Assembly: GCF_013523125.1 (NCBI RefSeq)
Contig: NZ_JAAMQJ010000009.1
Coordinates: 1-64,000, forward strand
Source of the DNA: Pseudomonas entomophila
GTDB lineage: Bacteria; Pseudomonadota; Gammaproteobacteria; Pseudomonadales; Pseudomonadaceae
DNA: 64,000 nt
Direction: 5' to 3'
A program made the translations under genes and the position numbers. Positions 7,052-15,769 of this stretch are shown here, one piece after another. The notes beneath the pieces are model-generated. The model had not been told where the DNA came from and made no database searches. It was given only the letters and a program-made list of their open reading frames with translations. Position 1 is the first letter of the stretch. Each line of letters starts with the position of its first letter.

Positions 7052-7810
7052 CTAGGCGATCTCGCGCCAGTCGAGCCCATGTGCCTGGTTGGCCACCTGG
7101 AGCCAGTCCGGGTCGCACCCCAAGGTGTCGACGAACTGCTGGCGCGCCAGGTGTGGCAGGTTGTTCTTGCTGCTGAGGTGGGCCAGGACCAGGTGCTGCA
7201 AGTCCTGCCAGCCCAGCTCGGCGACCAGGTTGGCCGCCTGGTGGTTGTTCAAGTGCCCGAGATTGCCACCGACGCGCTGCTTGAGAAAGTACGGGTAGTG
7301 CCCGCGGGCCAGCATGTCGCGGCAGTGGTTGGACTCGATCAGCAAGGCGTCGAGGTCCTGGTAGCGGTCCAGCAGCCAGCCGTCGTAGGTACCCAGGTCG
7401 GTGAGCATGCCGAAACGCCGCCGCCCGTCGCTGATCACGTACTGCAGCGGCTCCAGTGCGTCGTGCTCGACCCGTGCCGCGCTGACACGCAGCGCGCCGA
7501 TCTCCAGGCTCTGGCCACAGGCCAGAAAACCACGGGCTTCGACCGGCTTGCGCAGGCCACGCAACGTGCCTTGGCTGAGGTACACCGGCACGCCGTAACG
7601 CCGCGACAGCAGACCGACGCCGTGCACGTGGTCGGCGTGTTCGTGGGTGACCAGTACGGCGCTCAACTGCGCGGCCGAGACGCCGAGCAGCGCCAGGCGC
7701 CGCTCGGTCTCACGCAGGGAAAAGCCGCAGTCGACCAGGATGTACGTGTCACCACTGGCGATCAGCGTGCCGTTTCCCTGGCTTCCGCTTCCGAGGACGG
7801 CGAAGCGCAC
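7052..7810 (-). CDS. MBL-fold metallo-hydrolase (YycJ/WalJ-like)
   Basis: A 252-residue cytosolic protein with the metallo-beta-lactamase fold. The HEHADH motif at 56-61, an early GSGSQGN loop and downstream His/Asp residues supply the two-metal site. No signal peptide is present, so it is not a beta-lactamase; relatives of this length act on nucleic acids or small phosphodiesters, but the substrate is unknown. It starts with GTG placed directly after the bamC stop (TAA-GTG), so the two are probably translationally coupled. Purine gene purC follows 29 bases later. Confidence 0.85.
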   Translation of the reverse strand: MRFAVLGSGSQGNGTLIASGDTYILVDCGFSLRETERRLALLGVSAAQLSAVLVTHEHADHVHGVGLLSRRYGVPVYLSQGTLRGLRKPVEARGFLACGQSLEIGALRVSAARVEHDALEPLQYVISDGRRRFGMLTDLGTYDGWLLDRYQDLDALLIESNHCRDMLARGHYPYFLKQRVGGNLGHLNNHQAANLVAELGWQDLQHLVLAHLSSKNNLPHLARQQFVDTLGCDPDWLQVANQAHGLDWREIA

Positions 7811-8926
7811 TTAACCCAGACGATCCTGAATGGCGCTCAGCACGCGGCGTGCGACGTCGGCCGGCGCCACGGTGTTGATGTTCTTCTCGACCGTGACCTG
7901 GACGTTCTCGCCCACCTTGCTCAGGCGGATCTGGAAGCGCTCGGCACGGGCTTCGCGCTCTTCGGCGGTCGGCGCGCTGCCGAACACGCGGCTCAGCAGG
8001 CCGGGCTTCTCTTCCTTGTCCTCGGGCTTCTCGGACAGGTTGATGTAGTACAGGCCCAGGCTGCGGTTGACGTCTTCGACGCGCCACTCGCCCTGCTCCA
8101 GTGCACGCCCGACGCTCGACCAGGCACGGTCCAGGTCGGCGCCCAGGTTCAGCACCGGGTTGCCGCTGCCGTCTTCGGTCAGGCTGACGCGGCTCGGGGT
8201 GTCGAAGTCGCGTTCGGCGAGCAGCGACACCGAGCCGCCCTGCTCGGCCGAACGGTTCAGGCTGGCGAGCAGCTGGTCGACCAGCAGCGCGTCGGCACCG
8301 GGGTTGTTCGAATTGGACGGGAAGTCCACGTCCTCGCTGCTGCCGGCAGGACGCTCGGCGCTGACCACGTAGATCTCGCTGGTGTTGCGCTGCACGCCCG
8401 GCTCGACGCGCACCCAGATGCGCACGTCGTTGTCGCGGCTGCTGGCGCTGCTGGCCAGGCGCTCACCGAGGGCAGCGGACAGCTCGTCGAAGCGCTGCCA
8501 GGTGCTGCTCAGCTCGCCGGTCTGCGGACGCTCCTCGGCGATGCGCAGGCCGTTGTCCTCGAAGAACTGGCGCGCCAGCGGCCAGACTTCGGCCGGGGCG
8601 TGCTGGGCCAGGACCCAGCGGTTGGCGCCGCTGCGCTGCAGGGAGTAGTCGCTGGCCGCACCGGCCACCGACAGCGGCTGCGGACGTGGGACGTCGAATT
8701 CGCCGGTGGCGTTGTCGTCGGCGACGTTGCGCGGAATCGGCAGCAACGGGTCGAGACGCTTGACGTGGGTGGCGTCCTGCGGAAGCTGCATCGGCGCCTG
8801 CTGGCGCGCCTGCAGGTAGTCGCTGCCACGGTCGCGGAAATAGCCGTCCTCGCCCCAGAGCCAGCCGCAACCGCTGGTGCTGGAGATGATCAGGGCAAGG
8901 GTGGAAAGACCAGCCAGTCGCTTCAT
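7811..8926 (-). CDS. bamC: Outer-membrane assembly lipoprotein BamC
   Basis: Lipoprotein subunit of the Bam complex that inserts beta-barrel proteins into the outer membrane. 371 residues from ATG 8926; AGGAAG precedes the start. The signal peptide ends in the lipobox SSTSGC with lipid-bearing Cys20, followed by a flexible segment and two helix-grip-type domains. The gene lies 17 bases after dapA, the conserved dapA-bamC linkage. The call relies on the lipobox, length and synteny; the sequence is less conserved than BamA/D. Confidence 0.88.
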   Translation of the reverse strand: MKRLAGLSTLALIISSTSGCGWLWGEDGYFRDRGSDYLQARQQAPMQLPQDATHVKRLDPLLPIPRNVADDNATGEFDVPRPQPLSVAGAASDYSLQRSGANRWVLAQHAPAEVWPLARQFFEDNGLRIAEERPQTGELSSTWQRFDELSAALGERLASSASSRDNDVRIWVRVEPGVQRNTSEIYVVSAERPAGSSEDVDFPSNSNNPGADALLVDQLLASLNRSAEQGGSVSLLAERDFDTPSRVSLTEDGSGNPVLNLGADLDRAWSSVGRALEQGEWRVEDVNRSLGLYYINLSEKPEDKEEKPGLLSRVFGSAPTAEEREARAERFQIRLSKVGENVQVTVEKNINTVAPADVARRVLSAIQDRLG

Positions 8927-8943
8927 GCGGGGTACTTCCTCGA

Positions 8944-9822
8944 TTAAGCCAGTACGCCGCACTGGCGCAAGGCCTGGCGGACGACGTCGTGTTGGGATTC
9001 GCTCAGCCAGGTCAGCGGCAGGCGGATGCCGGCGTGCATGCGGCCCATTTCGGCCAGCGCCCACTTCACCGGGATCGGGTTGGCTTCGACGAACAGCTGC
9101 TTGTGCAGCGGCATGAGTCGGTCATTGAGGGCGCGAGCCTTCTCGGCCTCGCCGGCGAGTGCGGCTTCGCAGAGGTCGGCCATTTCGCGCGGGGCGACGT
9201 TGGCGGTCACCGAAATGTTGCCCTTGCCGCCCAGCAGCATCAGCTCGACTGCGGTCGGGTCGTCGCCGGACATCACCAGGAAGTCCTTGCTGACGCCGTC
9301 GAGGATCGCCTTGGCACGGGCCAGATCGCCCGTGGCTTCCTTGATGCCGATGATGTTCGGCACGCTCGACAGGCGGATCACCGTCTCGGCCTGCATGTCG
9401 CAGGAGGTACGGCCCGGCACGTTGTAGAGAATCTGCGGGATGTCGACGGCCTCGGCGACATGCTTGAAGTGCTGGTACAGGCCTTCCTGGGTCGGCTTGT
9501 TGTAGTACGGCACCACCAGCAGGCAGGCATCGGCGCCGGCGTTCTTGGCGTTCTGGGTCAGGTGCACGGCTTCGCGGGTGGAGTTGGCGCCGGTGCCGGC
9601 GATGACCGGAATACGGCCATTGACACGCTCGACGACGAATTCGATGACCTGGATGTGCTCTTCGACATCGAGGGTGGCGGATTCGCCGGTGGTGCCGACA
9701 GCAACGATCGCGTGGGTGCCGTTGTCCAGGTGGAAGTCGACAAGTTTGCCCAGGCTGTCCCAGTCAAGATGCCCGTGTGCATCCATGGGTGTGACCAATG
9801 CCACCATACTGCCCGCAATCAT
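8944..9822 (-). CDS. dapA: 4-hydroxy-tetrahydrodipicolinate synthase
   Basis: Condenses pyruvate with aspartate semialdehyde, the first committed step to lysine and meso-diaminopimelate for peptidoglycan. 292 residues, the typical length. Schiff-base Lys161 lies in GIKEATGD, the proton-relay Tyr133 in YNVPGRTS and Thr44/Thr45 in GTTGES. ATG 9822 with upstream GGAG (GGCAGGAGC) gives the family-standard [13 protein letters not shown] start; the longer in-frame extension is not supported. It leads the dapA-bamC-hydrolase-purC cluster and is divergent from the gcvR-like gene. Confidence 0.97.
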   Translation of the reverse strand: MIAGSMVALVTPMDAHGHLDWDSLGKLVDFHLDNGTHAIVAVGTTGESATLDVEEHIQVIEFVVERVNGRIPVIAGTGANSTREAVHLTQNAKNAGADACLLVVPYYNKPTQEGLYQHFKHVAEAVDIPQILYNVPGRTSCDMQAETVIRLSSVPNIIGIKEATGDLARAKAILDGVSKDFLVMSGDDPTAVELMLLGGKGNISVTANVAPREMADLCEAALAGEAEKARALNDRLMPLHKQLFVEANPIPVKWALAEMGRMHAGIRLPLTWLSESQHDVVRQALRQCGVLA

Positions 9823-10078
9823 GAAGCTGCTCCTGCCGGAAAAAGAGAGCGGTAATGGTACTGGCGCCATCGGGCTTGTACAAGCGAAGGTGGCGGTCGG
9901 AGCATTCCCCTGGGCGCCGGTTTTCGCTACCCTTCTTCCTTTGCTCGGTACAATCCGGCCCGCCGGGCCGTCGACGCTGCCCACTGCCAGCGCCCAAGCC
10001 TTCGTGCGTGGGCCAGGGGCCTGTCACCCGCAGGTCCGACGTCGCCTTACCGACCGCCCATCGCTTTAGGAATGTTGC

Positions 10079-10639
10079 ATGTCCACCGCCCCCGTTCGCG
10101 AACAATTTCTCGTCATCAGCGCCCTGGGCGCCGACCCCATGGTGCTGGCCAACGTACTGAGCCAGGCCGCCTTCGACAACCGCTGCGCCGTGGTCAGCTC
10201 GCGCCTGAGCCGCCATGGTGAAACCAGCGCACTGGTGCTGCAGGTCGGCGGCAGCTGGGACGCCCTGGCGCGCCTGGAAGCCGGCCTGCCCAGCCTGGGC
10301 AAGAAGCACGCCTTCACCCTCAACGTGGTGCGCAGCGCCGATCTGGAAGTGCGCCCGCAGGCGTTGCCGTACGTCGCCTACGTCAGCGCGGCCTACCGCC
10401 CCGACATCGTCAGCGAACTGTGCCAGTTCTTCCTCGACCACCGCATCGAGCTCGATGCCATGACCTGCGATACCTACCTGGCACCGCAGACCGGCAGCAG
10501 CATGCTCAACGCCACTTTCACCGTGATCCTGCCAGCCGGCACCCAGATCAGCTGGCTGCGTGACCAGTTCCTGGACTTCGCCGATGCCCTCAACCTGGAT
10601 GCGCTGATCGAACCCTGGCGCCCGCAGAACCCGATGTAA
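10079..10639 (+). CDS. gcvR: GcvR-like ACT-domain regulator
   Basis: 186 residues with two tandem ACT-type domains (about 8-85 and 95-175), the architecture of GcvR, the repressor partner of GcvA in glycine-cleavage control. ACT domains bind amino acids; the sequence starts EQFLVISALGADPMVL, typical of the group. It has no DNA-binding domain, so it would act through another protein. Divergent from dapA and 9 bases upstream of bcp, with which it probably forms an operon. The glycine target in this organism is inferred from the family. Confidence 0.82.
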   Translation: MSTAPVREQFLVISALGADPMVLANVLSQAAFDNRCAVVSSRLSRHGETSALVLQVGGSWDALARLEAGLPSLGKKHAFTLNVVRSADLEVRPQALPYVAYVSAAYRPDIVSELCQFFLDHRIELDAMTCDTYLAPQTGSSMLNATFTVILPAGTQISWLRDQFLDFADALNLDALIEPWRPQNPM

Positions 10640-10648
10640 GGAGCTTCC

Positions 10649-11125
10649 ATGGCCGTCGAGACCGATCAACCCGTTCCGGACTTCACCGCCCAGGCCACCG
10701 CCGGCCAGACCGTCACGCTGTCGGCCCTCAAGGGCCGGCAGGTGGTGCTGTACTTCTATCCCAAGGACAGTACCCCTGGCTGCACCACCCAGGGCCAGGG
10801 CTTTCGTGACCAGCGCGACGCTTTCGAGGCGGCCAATACGGTGGTGTTCGGTATCTCGCGCGATGGGCTCAAGTCGCACGAGAACTTCAAGGCCAAGCAG
10901 GGCTTCACCTTCGAGCTGATCAGCGACAAGGACGAGACGCTCTGCCAGCTGTTCGACGTGATCAAGCTGAAGAAGCTCTATGGCAAAGAATACCTGGGCG
11001 TGGACCGCAGCACCTTCCTGATCGACCGCGACGGTGTACTGCGCCAGGCCTGGCGTGGGGTCAAGGTGCCGGGTCATGTGGAGGCGGTGCTGGCCGCTGC
11101 CCAAGCACTGAATTGTCAGGGCTGA
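10649..11125 (+). CDS. bcp: Thioredoxin-dependent peroxiredoxin Bcp/PrxQ
   Basis: Reduces hydrogen and organic peroxides in the cytosol. 158 residues, thioredoxin fold with FYPKDSTPGCT holding peroxidatic Cys45. Escherichia coli Bcp has its resolving Cys at position 50; here residue 50 is Gln, while Cys99 is kept and an extra Cys156 lies near the C-terminus. The enzyme therefore probably works as a 1-Cys type or resolves through another thiol (inference). Good ribosome-binding site GGAG before ATG 10649; follows the gcvR-like gene closely. Confidence 0.95.
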   Translation: MAVETDQPVPDFTAQATAGQTVTLSALKGRQVVLYFYPKDSTPGCTTQGQGFRDQRDAFEAANTVVFGISRDGLKSHENFKAKQGFTFELISDKDETLCQLFDVIKLKKLYGKEYLGVDRSTFLIDRDGVLRQAWRGVKVPGHVEAVLAAAQALNCQG

Positions 11126-11266
11126 GCGACGTGGCGTGACGAGGCGCCGGGGGCAGAGGGGCTTGGTGTGTGACGCTGCTTGCAAGGGATACGATTCAGT
11201 CAGGCGGCATCAGTGGAGGTTCGCCCCGTACAGAAGAGCGGCGATCTTGTGGGCCCTGCGGGCCCA

Positions 11267-11383
11267 ATCGCGGCCGGTCCGGCGCCCCGGCAGGGGCCTA
11301 CAGGAACCGCGATGGCCTGCAACGCTGCGGTGTGGCTACGGGTGTAGGAACGCCCCCTGCCAGGGCGCCGGACCGGCCGCGAT
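11267..11383. repeat. Long GC-rich inverted repeat
   Basis: The left arm begins ATCGCGGCCGGTCCGGCGCC; the right arm carries the reverse complement of the same sequence, with a few differences and a small insertion near the loop end. Each arm also has internal dyads (GCCGG..CCGGC). It could fold into a very stable hairpin between two converging genes. Confidence 0.65.
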
Positions 11384-11461
11384 AGGCCGCAAAGCGGCCG
11401 TAAAATCAATTAGCATCCACAGTCTAGACCGCCTTGCCGATCTGACAGCCTGACGCCCTAC

Positions 11462-11490
11462 TGTGGGAGCTGGCTTGCCAGCGATAGGGC
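11462..11490 (+). repeat. REP element
   Basis: TGTGGGAGCTGGCTTGCCAG followed by CGATAGG is a variant of the short palindromic REP sequence common in intergenic regions of Pseudomonas. The hairpin is GAGCTGGC/GCCAGC-like. A copy with the same GCTGGC core, in reverse, is at 50569-50592. Confidence 0.8.
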
Positions 11491-11523
11491 CATCGAAGGC
11501 CCCTACCCTCTGCCAGGACGCCG

Positions 11524-12594
11524 TCAGAGCAACGGTGCCACCTCCGGCTCGCGCCGTGGCCAGGCGTCGAGCACGGCCTTGAACAGTGTCGCCAGCGGGA
11601 TGGCGAAGAAGATCCCCCAGAAGCCCCACAACCCGCCGAACAGCAGCACCGCGCAGATGATCGCCACCGGGTGCAGGCTCACCGCCTCGGAGAACAGCAG
11701 CGGCACCAGTACGTTGCCGTCCAGCGCCTGGATGATCGCGTACACGGCCATCAGGTAGATGAACTGGTCACCCCAGCCCCACTGGAACAGCGCGATCAAG
11801 GTCACCGGCACGGTCACCACCACCGCGCCTACGTAGGGCACCACCACCGACAGGCCCACCAGCAGGGCCAGCAGCGCCGCGTAGTTGAGCCCCAGGCTGA
11901 TGAAGGCGATGTAGGTGGCGATGCCGCAGATCAGGATCTCGATGCCCTTGCCGCGGATGTAGTTGGCGATCTGGCGGTTCATGTCGTCGCCCACCCGGGT
12001 CAGCAAGGCACGCTCGCGCGGCAGGTAACCGCTGACCCAGCGCGCGATCAGCTCGCGGTCCTTGAGGAAGAAGAACACCAGAATCGGCACCAGCACCAGG
12101 TAGATCATGGCGTTGACCAGCAGCGGCAGGCTCGACAGCGAGAAGGTCAGCGCCCACTGGCCGAACTTGCCGATCTCGCCGCGCACCGACTCGATGGCGC
12201 GCAGCACCTGCTCGTCGGACACCAGGTGTGGGTAGCGCTCGGGCAGCAGCAGCAACAGCGACTGCCACTTGCCCAGCATGCCCGGCAGCTCGTTGAACAG
12301 GGTGATCAACTGGTGCCAGAGCAGCGGCACCAGCACCAGCAGGAACACCGCCAGGGCGCCCATGAACAGGGTGAACACCAGGCCCACCGCCACCCCTGTG
12401 GGCACCTTCAGGCGCTCCAGCGCATTGACCAGGCCTTGCATGAGGAACGCCAGCACCATGCCTGCCAGCACGGGCGCGAGCATGCCGCCCAGGGTCAGGA
12501 CGGCGGTGAAGGCCAGCAACAGCAGCACGGCCAGCACCACGGCCTCTTCATCGGAGAAATAGCGCTGGATCCAGGTGCGAAACACGTTGAACAT
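11524..12594 (-). CDS. AI-2E/PerM-family membrane transporter
   Basis: A 356-residue polytopic inner-membrane protein of the family that includes TqsA and PerM. About seven to eight hydrophobic segments are visible: two near residues 18-60, one near 75-95, a long pair about 150-185, and a C-terminal cluster around 230-335 including GLSVVVPYVGA and the FWGIFFAIPLATLFK motif. The substrate is not known; members export signals, or sodium/protons in other bacteria. ATG 12594 (MFNVFRTWIQRYF) is chosen; the much longer in-frame reading is an antisense shadow. It follows the TusA-like gene by 20 bases and probably shares its transcript. Confidence 0.85.
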   Translation of the reverse strand: MFNVFRTWIQRYFSDEEAVVLAVLLLLAFTAVLTLGGMLAPVLAGMVLAFLMQGLVNALERLKVPTGVAVGLVFTLFMGALAVFLLVLVPLLWHQLITLFNELPGMLGKWQSLLLLLPERYPHLVSDEQVLRAIESVRGEIGKFGQWALTFSLSSLPLLVNAMIYLVLVPILVFFFLKDRELIARWVSGYLPRERALLTRVGDDMNRQIANYIRGKGIEILICGIATYIAFISLGLNYAALLALLVGLSVVVPYVGAVVVTVPVTLIALFQWGWGDQFIYLMAVYAIIQALDGNVLVPLLFSEAVSLHPVAIICAVLLFGGLWGFWGIFFAIPLATLFKAVLDAWPRREPEVAPLL

Positions 12595-12614
12595 CGGGCT
12601 TCCTTGAAGTCGGC

Positions 12615-12854
12615 TCACGCCTTGCGCAGCCAGTAGGTGAACTCGCCGGCCTCGGCCGTCTCCTGCAACAGGGCATGCCCGGACAGCTGCGCGAAGGTGC
12701 GGAAATCCCGCTGCGACCCGGCATCGGTGGCGATCACCTTGAGCACGGCGCCGCTGTCCAGGGCATTGAGCGCCATCTTGGCCTTGAGCAGGGGCAGCGG
12801 GCAGTTGAGGCCGCGCGCGTCGAGCTCGGCAGCGCAGGTCAAAGGGTCGGACAT
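12615..12854 (-). CDS. TusA-family sulfurtransferase
   Basis: A 79-residue cytosolic protein of the TusA/SirA/YedF family. The signature LNCPLPLLKAK contains the CPxP motif with reactive Cys18, which carries persulfide sulfur in TusA for tRNA thiolation and other sulfur transfers. Which acceptor is served here is uncertain, since Pseudomonas carries more than one family member. It precedes the PerM-like transporter on the same strand and is divergent from the M48 protease gene, a linkage common in pseudomonads. Confidence 0.88.
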   Translation of the reverse strand: MSDPLTCAAELDARGLNCPLPLLKAKMALNALDSGAVLKVIATDAGSQRDFRTFAQLSGHALLQETAEAGEFTYWLRKA

Positions 12855-12978
12855 GGTCGGTCTCCAGGGCGAACGGTCGGTCCCGACGCGCGGGCCAGGG
12901 CCGCCTAGGATACCGCCACTGGTCGTCGCCGTGCGAGCGGGCTACAGTAAGCCTCTTTGACCGATGCGAGCTCGCTGC

Positions 12979-14412
12979 ATGAACCCACTGCGCCCCGCCC
13001 TGCTGACGCTGGCCTTGCTGATGGCCCTGCCGGGGCATGCCGACGACCTGCCGTCCCTGGGCGATGCCAGTTCCGCGATCGTCTCGCCGCAGCAGGAGCA
13101 CCAGCTGGGCCGGGCCTGGCTCAGCCTGCTGCGCAGCCAGGTGCGTCAGCTCAACGACCCGCAGCTCAAGGATTACGTGGAGACCAGCGTCTATCGGCTG
13201 GCCGAGACCAGCCAGCTGCAGGACCGGCGCCTGGAATTCATCTTGATCGACAGCCGCGAACTCAACGCCTTCGCCGCCCCCGGCGGCATCGTCGGGGTCA
13301 ACGGCGGGCTGTTCCTCAATGCCCAGACCGAAGGCGAATACGCCTCGGTGCTGGCCCACGAACTGGCGCACTTGTCGCAGCGCCACTTCGCTCGCGGTGT
13401 CGAGGCGCAGCAGCGCATGCAGATGCCGATGATGGCCGCCCTGCTCGCCGGGATCGTGCTGGCTGCCGCCGGCGGTGGCGATGCCGGGATCGCCACCATC
13501 GCCGGCACCCAGGCTGCAGCGATCCAGGAACAGCGGCGTTTCTCGCGGCAGAACGAGCAGGAAGCCGACCGCATCGGCATCCAGAACCTGGAAAAGGCCG
13601 GCTATGACCCGCGCAACATGCCGACCATGTTCGAGCGGCTCATGCGCCAGTACCGCTTCGACGGCAAGCCACCGGAATTCCTGCTGACCCACCCGGTCAC
13701 CGAATCGCGAATCGCCGACACCCGCAACCGCGCCGAGCAGGCGCCCAAGGGCGGCGTCGAGGACAGCCTGCGTTACCAGCTGATCCGCGCGCGCGTGGCG
13801 TTGACCTACGAAGGCACCCCAGGGTTGGCGGCCAAACGTTTCCGCGCCCAGCTCGACGAGAACCCCAACCTGGACGCCGCGCGCTACGGCCTGGCCCTGG
13901 CGCAGATCCAGGGCGGCCAGCTGAACGAGGCACGTGCCTCCCTCAAGCCCTTGCTGGCCAAGGCGCCCGACGACATCACCTACAACCTGGCGCAGATCGA
14001 ACTGGAGATCACCAACAACCGCCTGGACGAGGCCGAACGACGCATCGAGCGACTGCGCGCCTCCTACCCCGGCAACTATCCGCTCAAGCAGGCCCGTGCC
14101 GACCTCTTGGTCAAGCTCAAGCGCCCGGCCGAAGCAGAGAAGGTGCTCGAGGACCTGCTCAAGAGCCGGTCGGACGACCCGGACGTCTGGTACGACATGG
14201 CAGAGGTCAGGGGCCTGTCGGGCAATACCATTGGTCTGCACCAGGCGCGAGCCGAATATTTCGCGCTGGTGGGGGATTTCGACCAGGCGATCCAGCAGCT
14301 CGACTTCGCCAAGCGGCGAGCGGGTGACAACTTCCAATTGGCGTCACGGATCGATGCGCGCCAGCGCGAGCTGCTGGAGCAGGAGCGGATGGTCAAGGAC
14401 ATGATGCGCTGA
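12979..14412 (+). CDS. BepA-like M48 periplasmic metalloprotease with TPR repeats
   Basis: 477 residues. A signal peptide (MNPLRPALLTLALLMALPGHA) directs it to the periplasm. The zinc-protease motif HELAH is at 127-131, with the third ligand Glu in NEQEADRIG about residue 197. TPR-like helices occupy about 270-470. This is the layout of BepA/YfgC, which cleaves or chaperones misassembled outer-membrane proteins such as LptD and works with the Bam complex. Start placed at the second in-frame ATG because it gives a clean signal peptide; ATG 12964 is an alternative. Divergent from the TusA-like gene. Confidence 0.88.
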   Translation: MNPLRPALLTLALLMALPGHADDLPSLGDASSAIVSPQQEHQLGRAWLSLLRSQVRQLNDPQLKDYVETSVYRLAETSQLQDRRLEFILIDSRELNAFAAPGGIVGVNGGLFLNAQTEGEYASVLAHELAHLSQRHFARGVEAQQRMQMPMMAALLAGIVLAAAGGGDAGIATIAGTQAAAIQEQRRFSRQNEQEADRIGIQNLEKAGYDPRNMPTMFERLMRQYRFDGKPPEFLLTHPVTESRIADTRNRAEQAPKGGVEDSLRYQLIRARVALTYEGTPGLAAKRFRAQLDENPNLDAARYGLALAQIQGGQLNEARASLKPLLAKAPDDITYNLAQIELEITNNRLDEAERRIERLRASYPGNYPLKQARADLLVKLKRPAEAEKVLEDLLKSRSDDPDVWYDMAEVRGLSGNTIGLHQARAEYFALVGDFDQAIQQLDFAKRRAGDNFQLASRIDARQRELLEQERMVKDMMR

Positions 14413-14485
14413 GGCCGTGGTATCAGCGCCCTGAACACCTCTCGCCCTCAGCGTCAGAACCGACGTCTTGACCCCCTAGGCCGCC

Positions 14486-15544
14486 TCAGGCATTCCCCGC
14501 CACGCGCATGCGCGCCGCCTGGGTGAAGTCCAGCATGCGCTTGAGCGGCTTGATCGCCCGAGGCACCAGGGCCGGGTCGACGGTGATCTCGTTGCTGCCC
14601 TGGCGCAGGCAGTCCAGTGTCCGTTCCAGGGTATTCATCGCCATCCACGGGCAGTGCGCGCAGCTGCGACACGCCGCGCCGTTACCGGCGGTGGGCGCCT
14701 CGATGAACACCTTGTCCGGGCACAGCTGCTGCATCTTGTAGAAGATGCCTCGGTCGGTGGCGACGATGAAGGTCTGGTGCGGCAAGCGCTGCGCGGCGGC
14801 GATCAGCTGGCTGGTGGAGCCCACCGCATCGGCCAGGTCGATCACCGACTCGGGCGACTCGGGGTGCACCAGGATCGCGGCGTCGGGGTACAGCGCCTTC
14901 ATGTCGGCCAGCTGCCGCGACTTGAACTCCTCGTGCACGATGCAGGCGCCATCCCACATCAGCATATCGGCCCCCGTCTGCTTCTGGATGTAGCGCCCCA
15001 GGTGCTGATCCGGCCCCCAGAGGATGGTCTCGCCGTTGTCCATCAGGCTTTCGACGATTTCCAGCGCGCAGCTGGACGTCACTACCCAGTCGGCGCGCGC
15101 CTTCACTGCCGCCGAGGTGTTGGCGTACACCACCACGGTGCGCTCGGGGTGCTGGTCGCAGAAGGCCGAGAAGGCGTCCACCGGGCAGCCCAGGTCGAGC
15201 GAGCAGGTCGCTTCCAGGGTCGGCATCAGCACGCGCTTTTCCGGGTTGAGGATCTTCGCCGTCTCGCCCATGAAACGAACGCCGGCCACCACCACGGTGC
15301 TGGCCGCATGCTGGTTGCCGAAACGGGCCATTTCCAGCGAGTCGGAGACGCAGCCACCGGTTTCTTCGGCCAAGGCCTGGATCACCGGATCGCAGTAGAA
15401 ATGCGCCACCAGCACGGCATCGCGTGCCTTGAGTTCGGCGGCGATGGCCTGGCGGTAGTCGGCCTCCTGCTCGGGCGTGAGCGGGACGGGCTGCCTGGCG
15501 TCAAGGTGGGCTTGAACCAGCAGGCGTTCGGAAATCTGAGTCAT
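14486..15544 (-). CDS. nadA: Quinolinate synthase
   Basis: Condenses iminoaspartate with dihydroxyacetone phosphate to quinolinate in NAD biosynthesis. 352 residues with the three cysteines that hold the oxygen-sensitive 4Fe-4S cluster: Cys in [10 protein letters not shown], in TSSCALE and in the C-terminal [10 protein letters not shown] segment. Family signatures include [11 protein letters not shown] and [12 protein letters not shown] near the N-terminus. Gene stands alone on the minus strand, convergent with the M48 protease gene. Confidence 0.97.
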   Translation of the reverse strand: MTQISERLLVQAHLDARQPVPLTPEQEADYRQAIAAELKARDAVLVAHFYCDPVIQALAEETGGCVSDSLEMARFGNQHAASTVVVAGVRFMGETAKILNPEKRVLMPTLEATCSLDLGCPVDAFSAFCDQHPERTVVVYANTSAAVKARADWVVTSSCALEIVESLMDNGETILWGPDQHLGRYIQKQTGADMLMWDGACIVHEEFKSRQLADMKALYPDAAILVHPESPESVIDLADAVGSTSQLIAAAQRLPHQTFIVATDRGIFYKMQQLCPDKVFIEAPTAGNGAACRSCAHCPWMAMNTLERTLDCLRQGSNEITVDPALVPRAIKPLKRMLDFTQAARMRVAGNA

Positions 15545-15769
15545 GATCGCGGGACCCTGAGCGCATGCACGCGCGTCAATCGAGTGTACTGCCGGGCCCT
15601 GGCAGATCGGCTGATGGGGTGCTGGACGGTCATGGCGACCTTCACGGCCCCTTCTGCGGGCACGGGTTATTATGGCCGCCGAAGGCTACAGCCAATCGCA
15701 GTCGGGCAAAAGCGTTTTTTACGAGGAAACCCCCAGGTGACGGGCGCCACCCGGGGATTGGCGCGTGGC

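Larger units (their letters stand above)
11126..11523. other. Gene-free region with GC-rich inverted repeats and a REP element
   Basis: About 400 bases between the convergent bcp and PerM-like genes. It contains a long GC-rich inverted repeat (arms 11267-11302 and 11343-11383) and a Pseudomonas REP element (11462-11490). These structures may stop transcription from both sides. No coding capacity is credible here. Confidence 0.7.

Noticed and set aside
7025..8947. A 640-codon plus-strand frame
   Set aside because: Antisense shadow of the MBL-fold gene and bamC, with no recognisable motif.
11524..14337. A 937-codon minus-strand frame
   Set aside because: Only its last 356 codons are the PerM-like transporter; the front part is antisense to the M48 protease and TusA-like genes and lacks a start signal.
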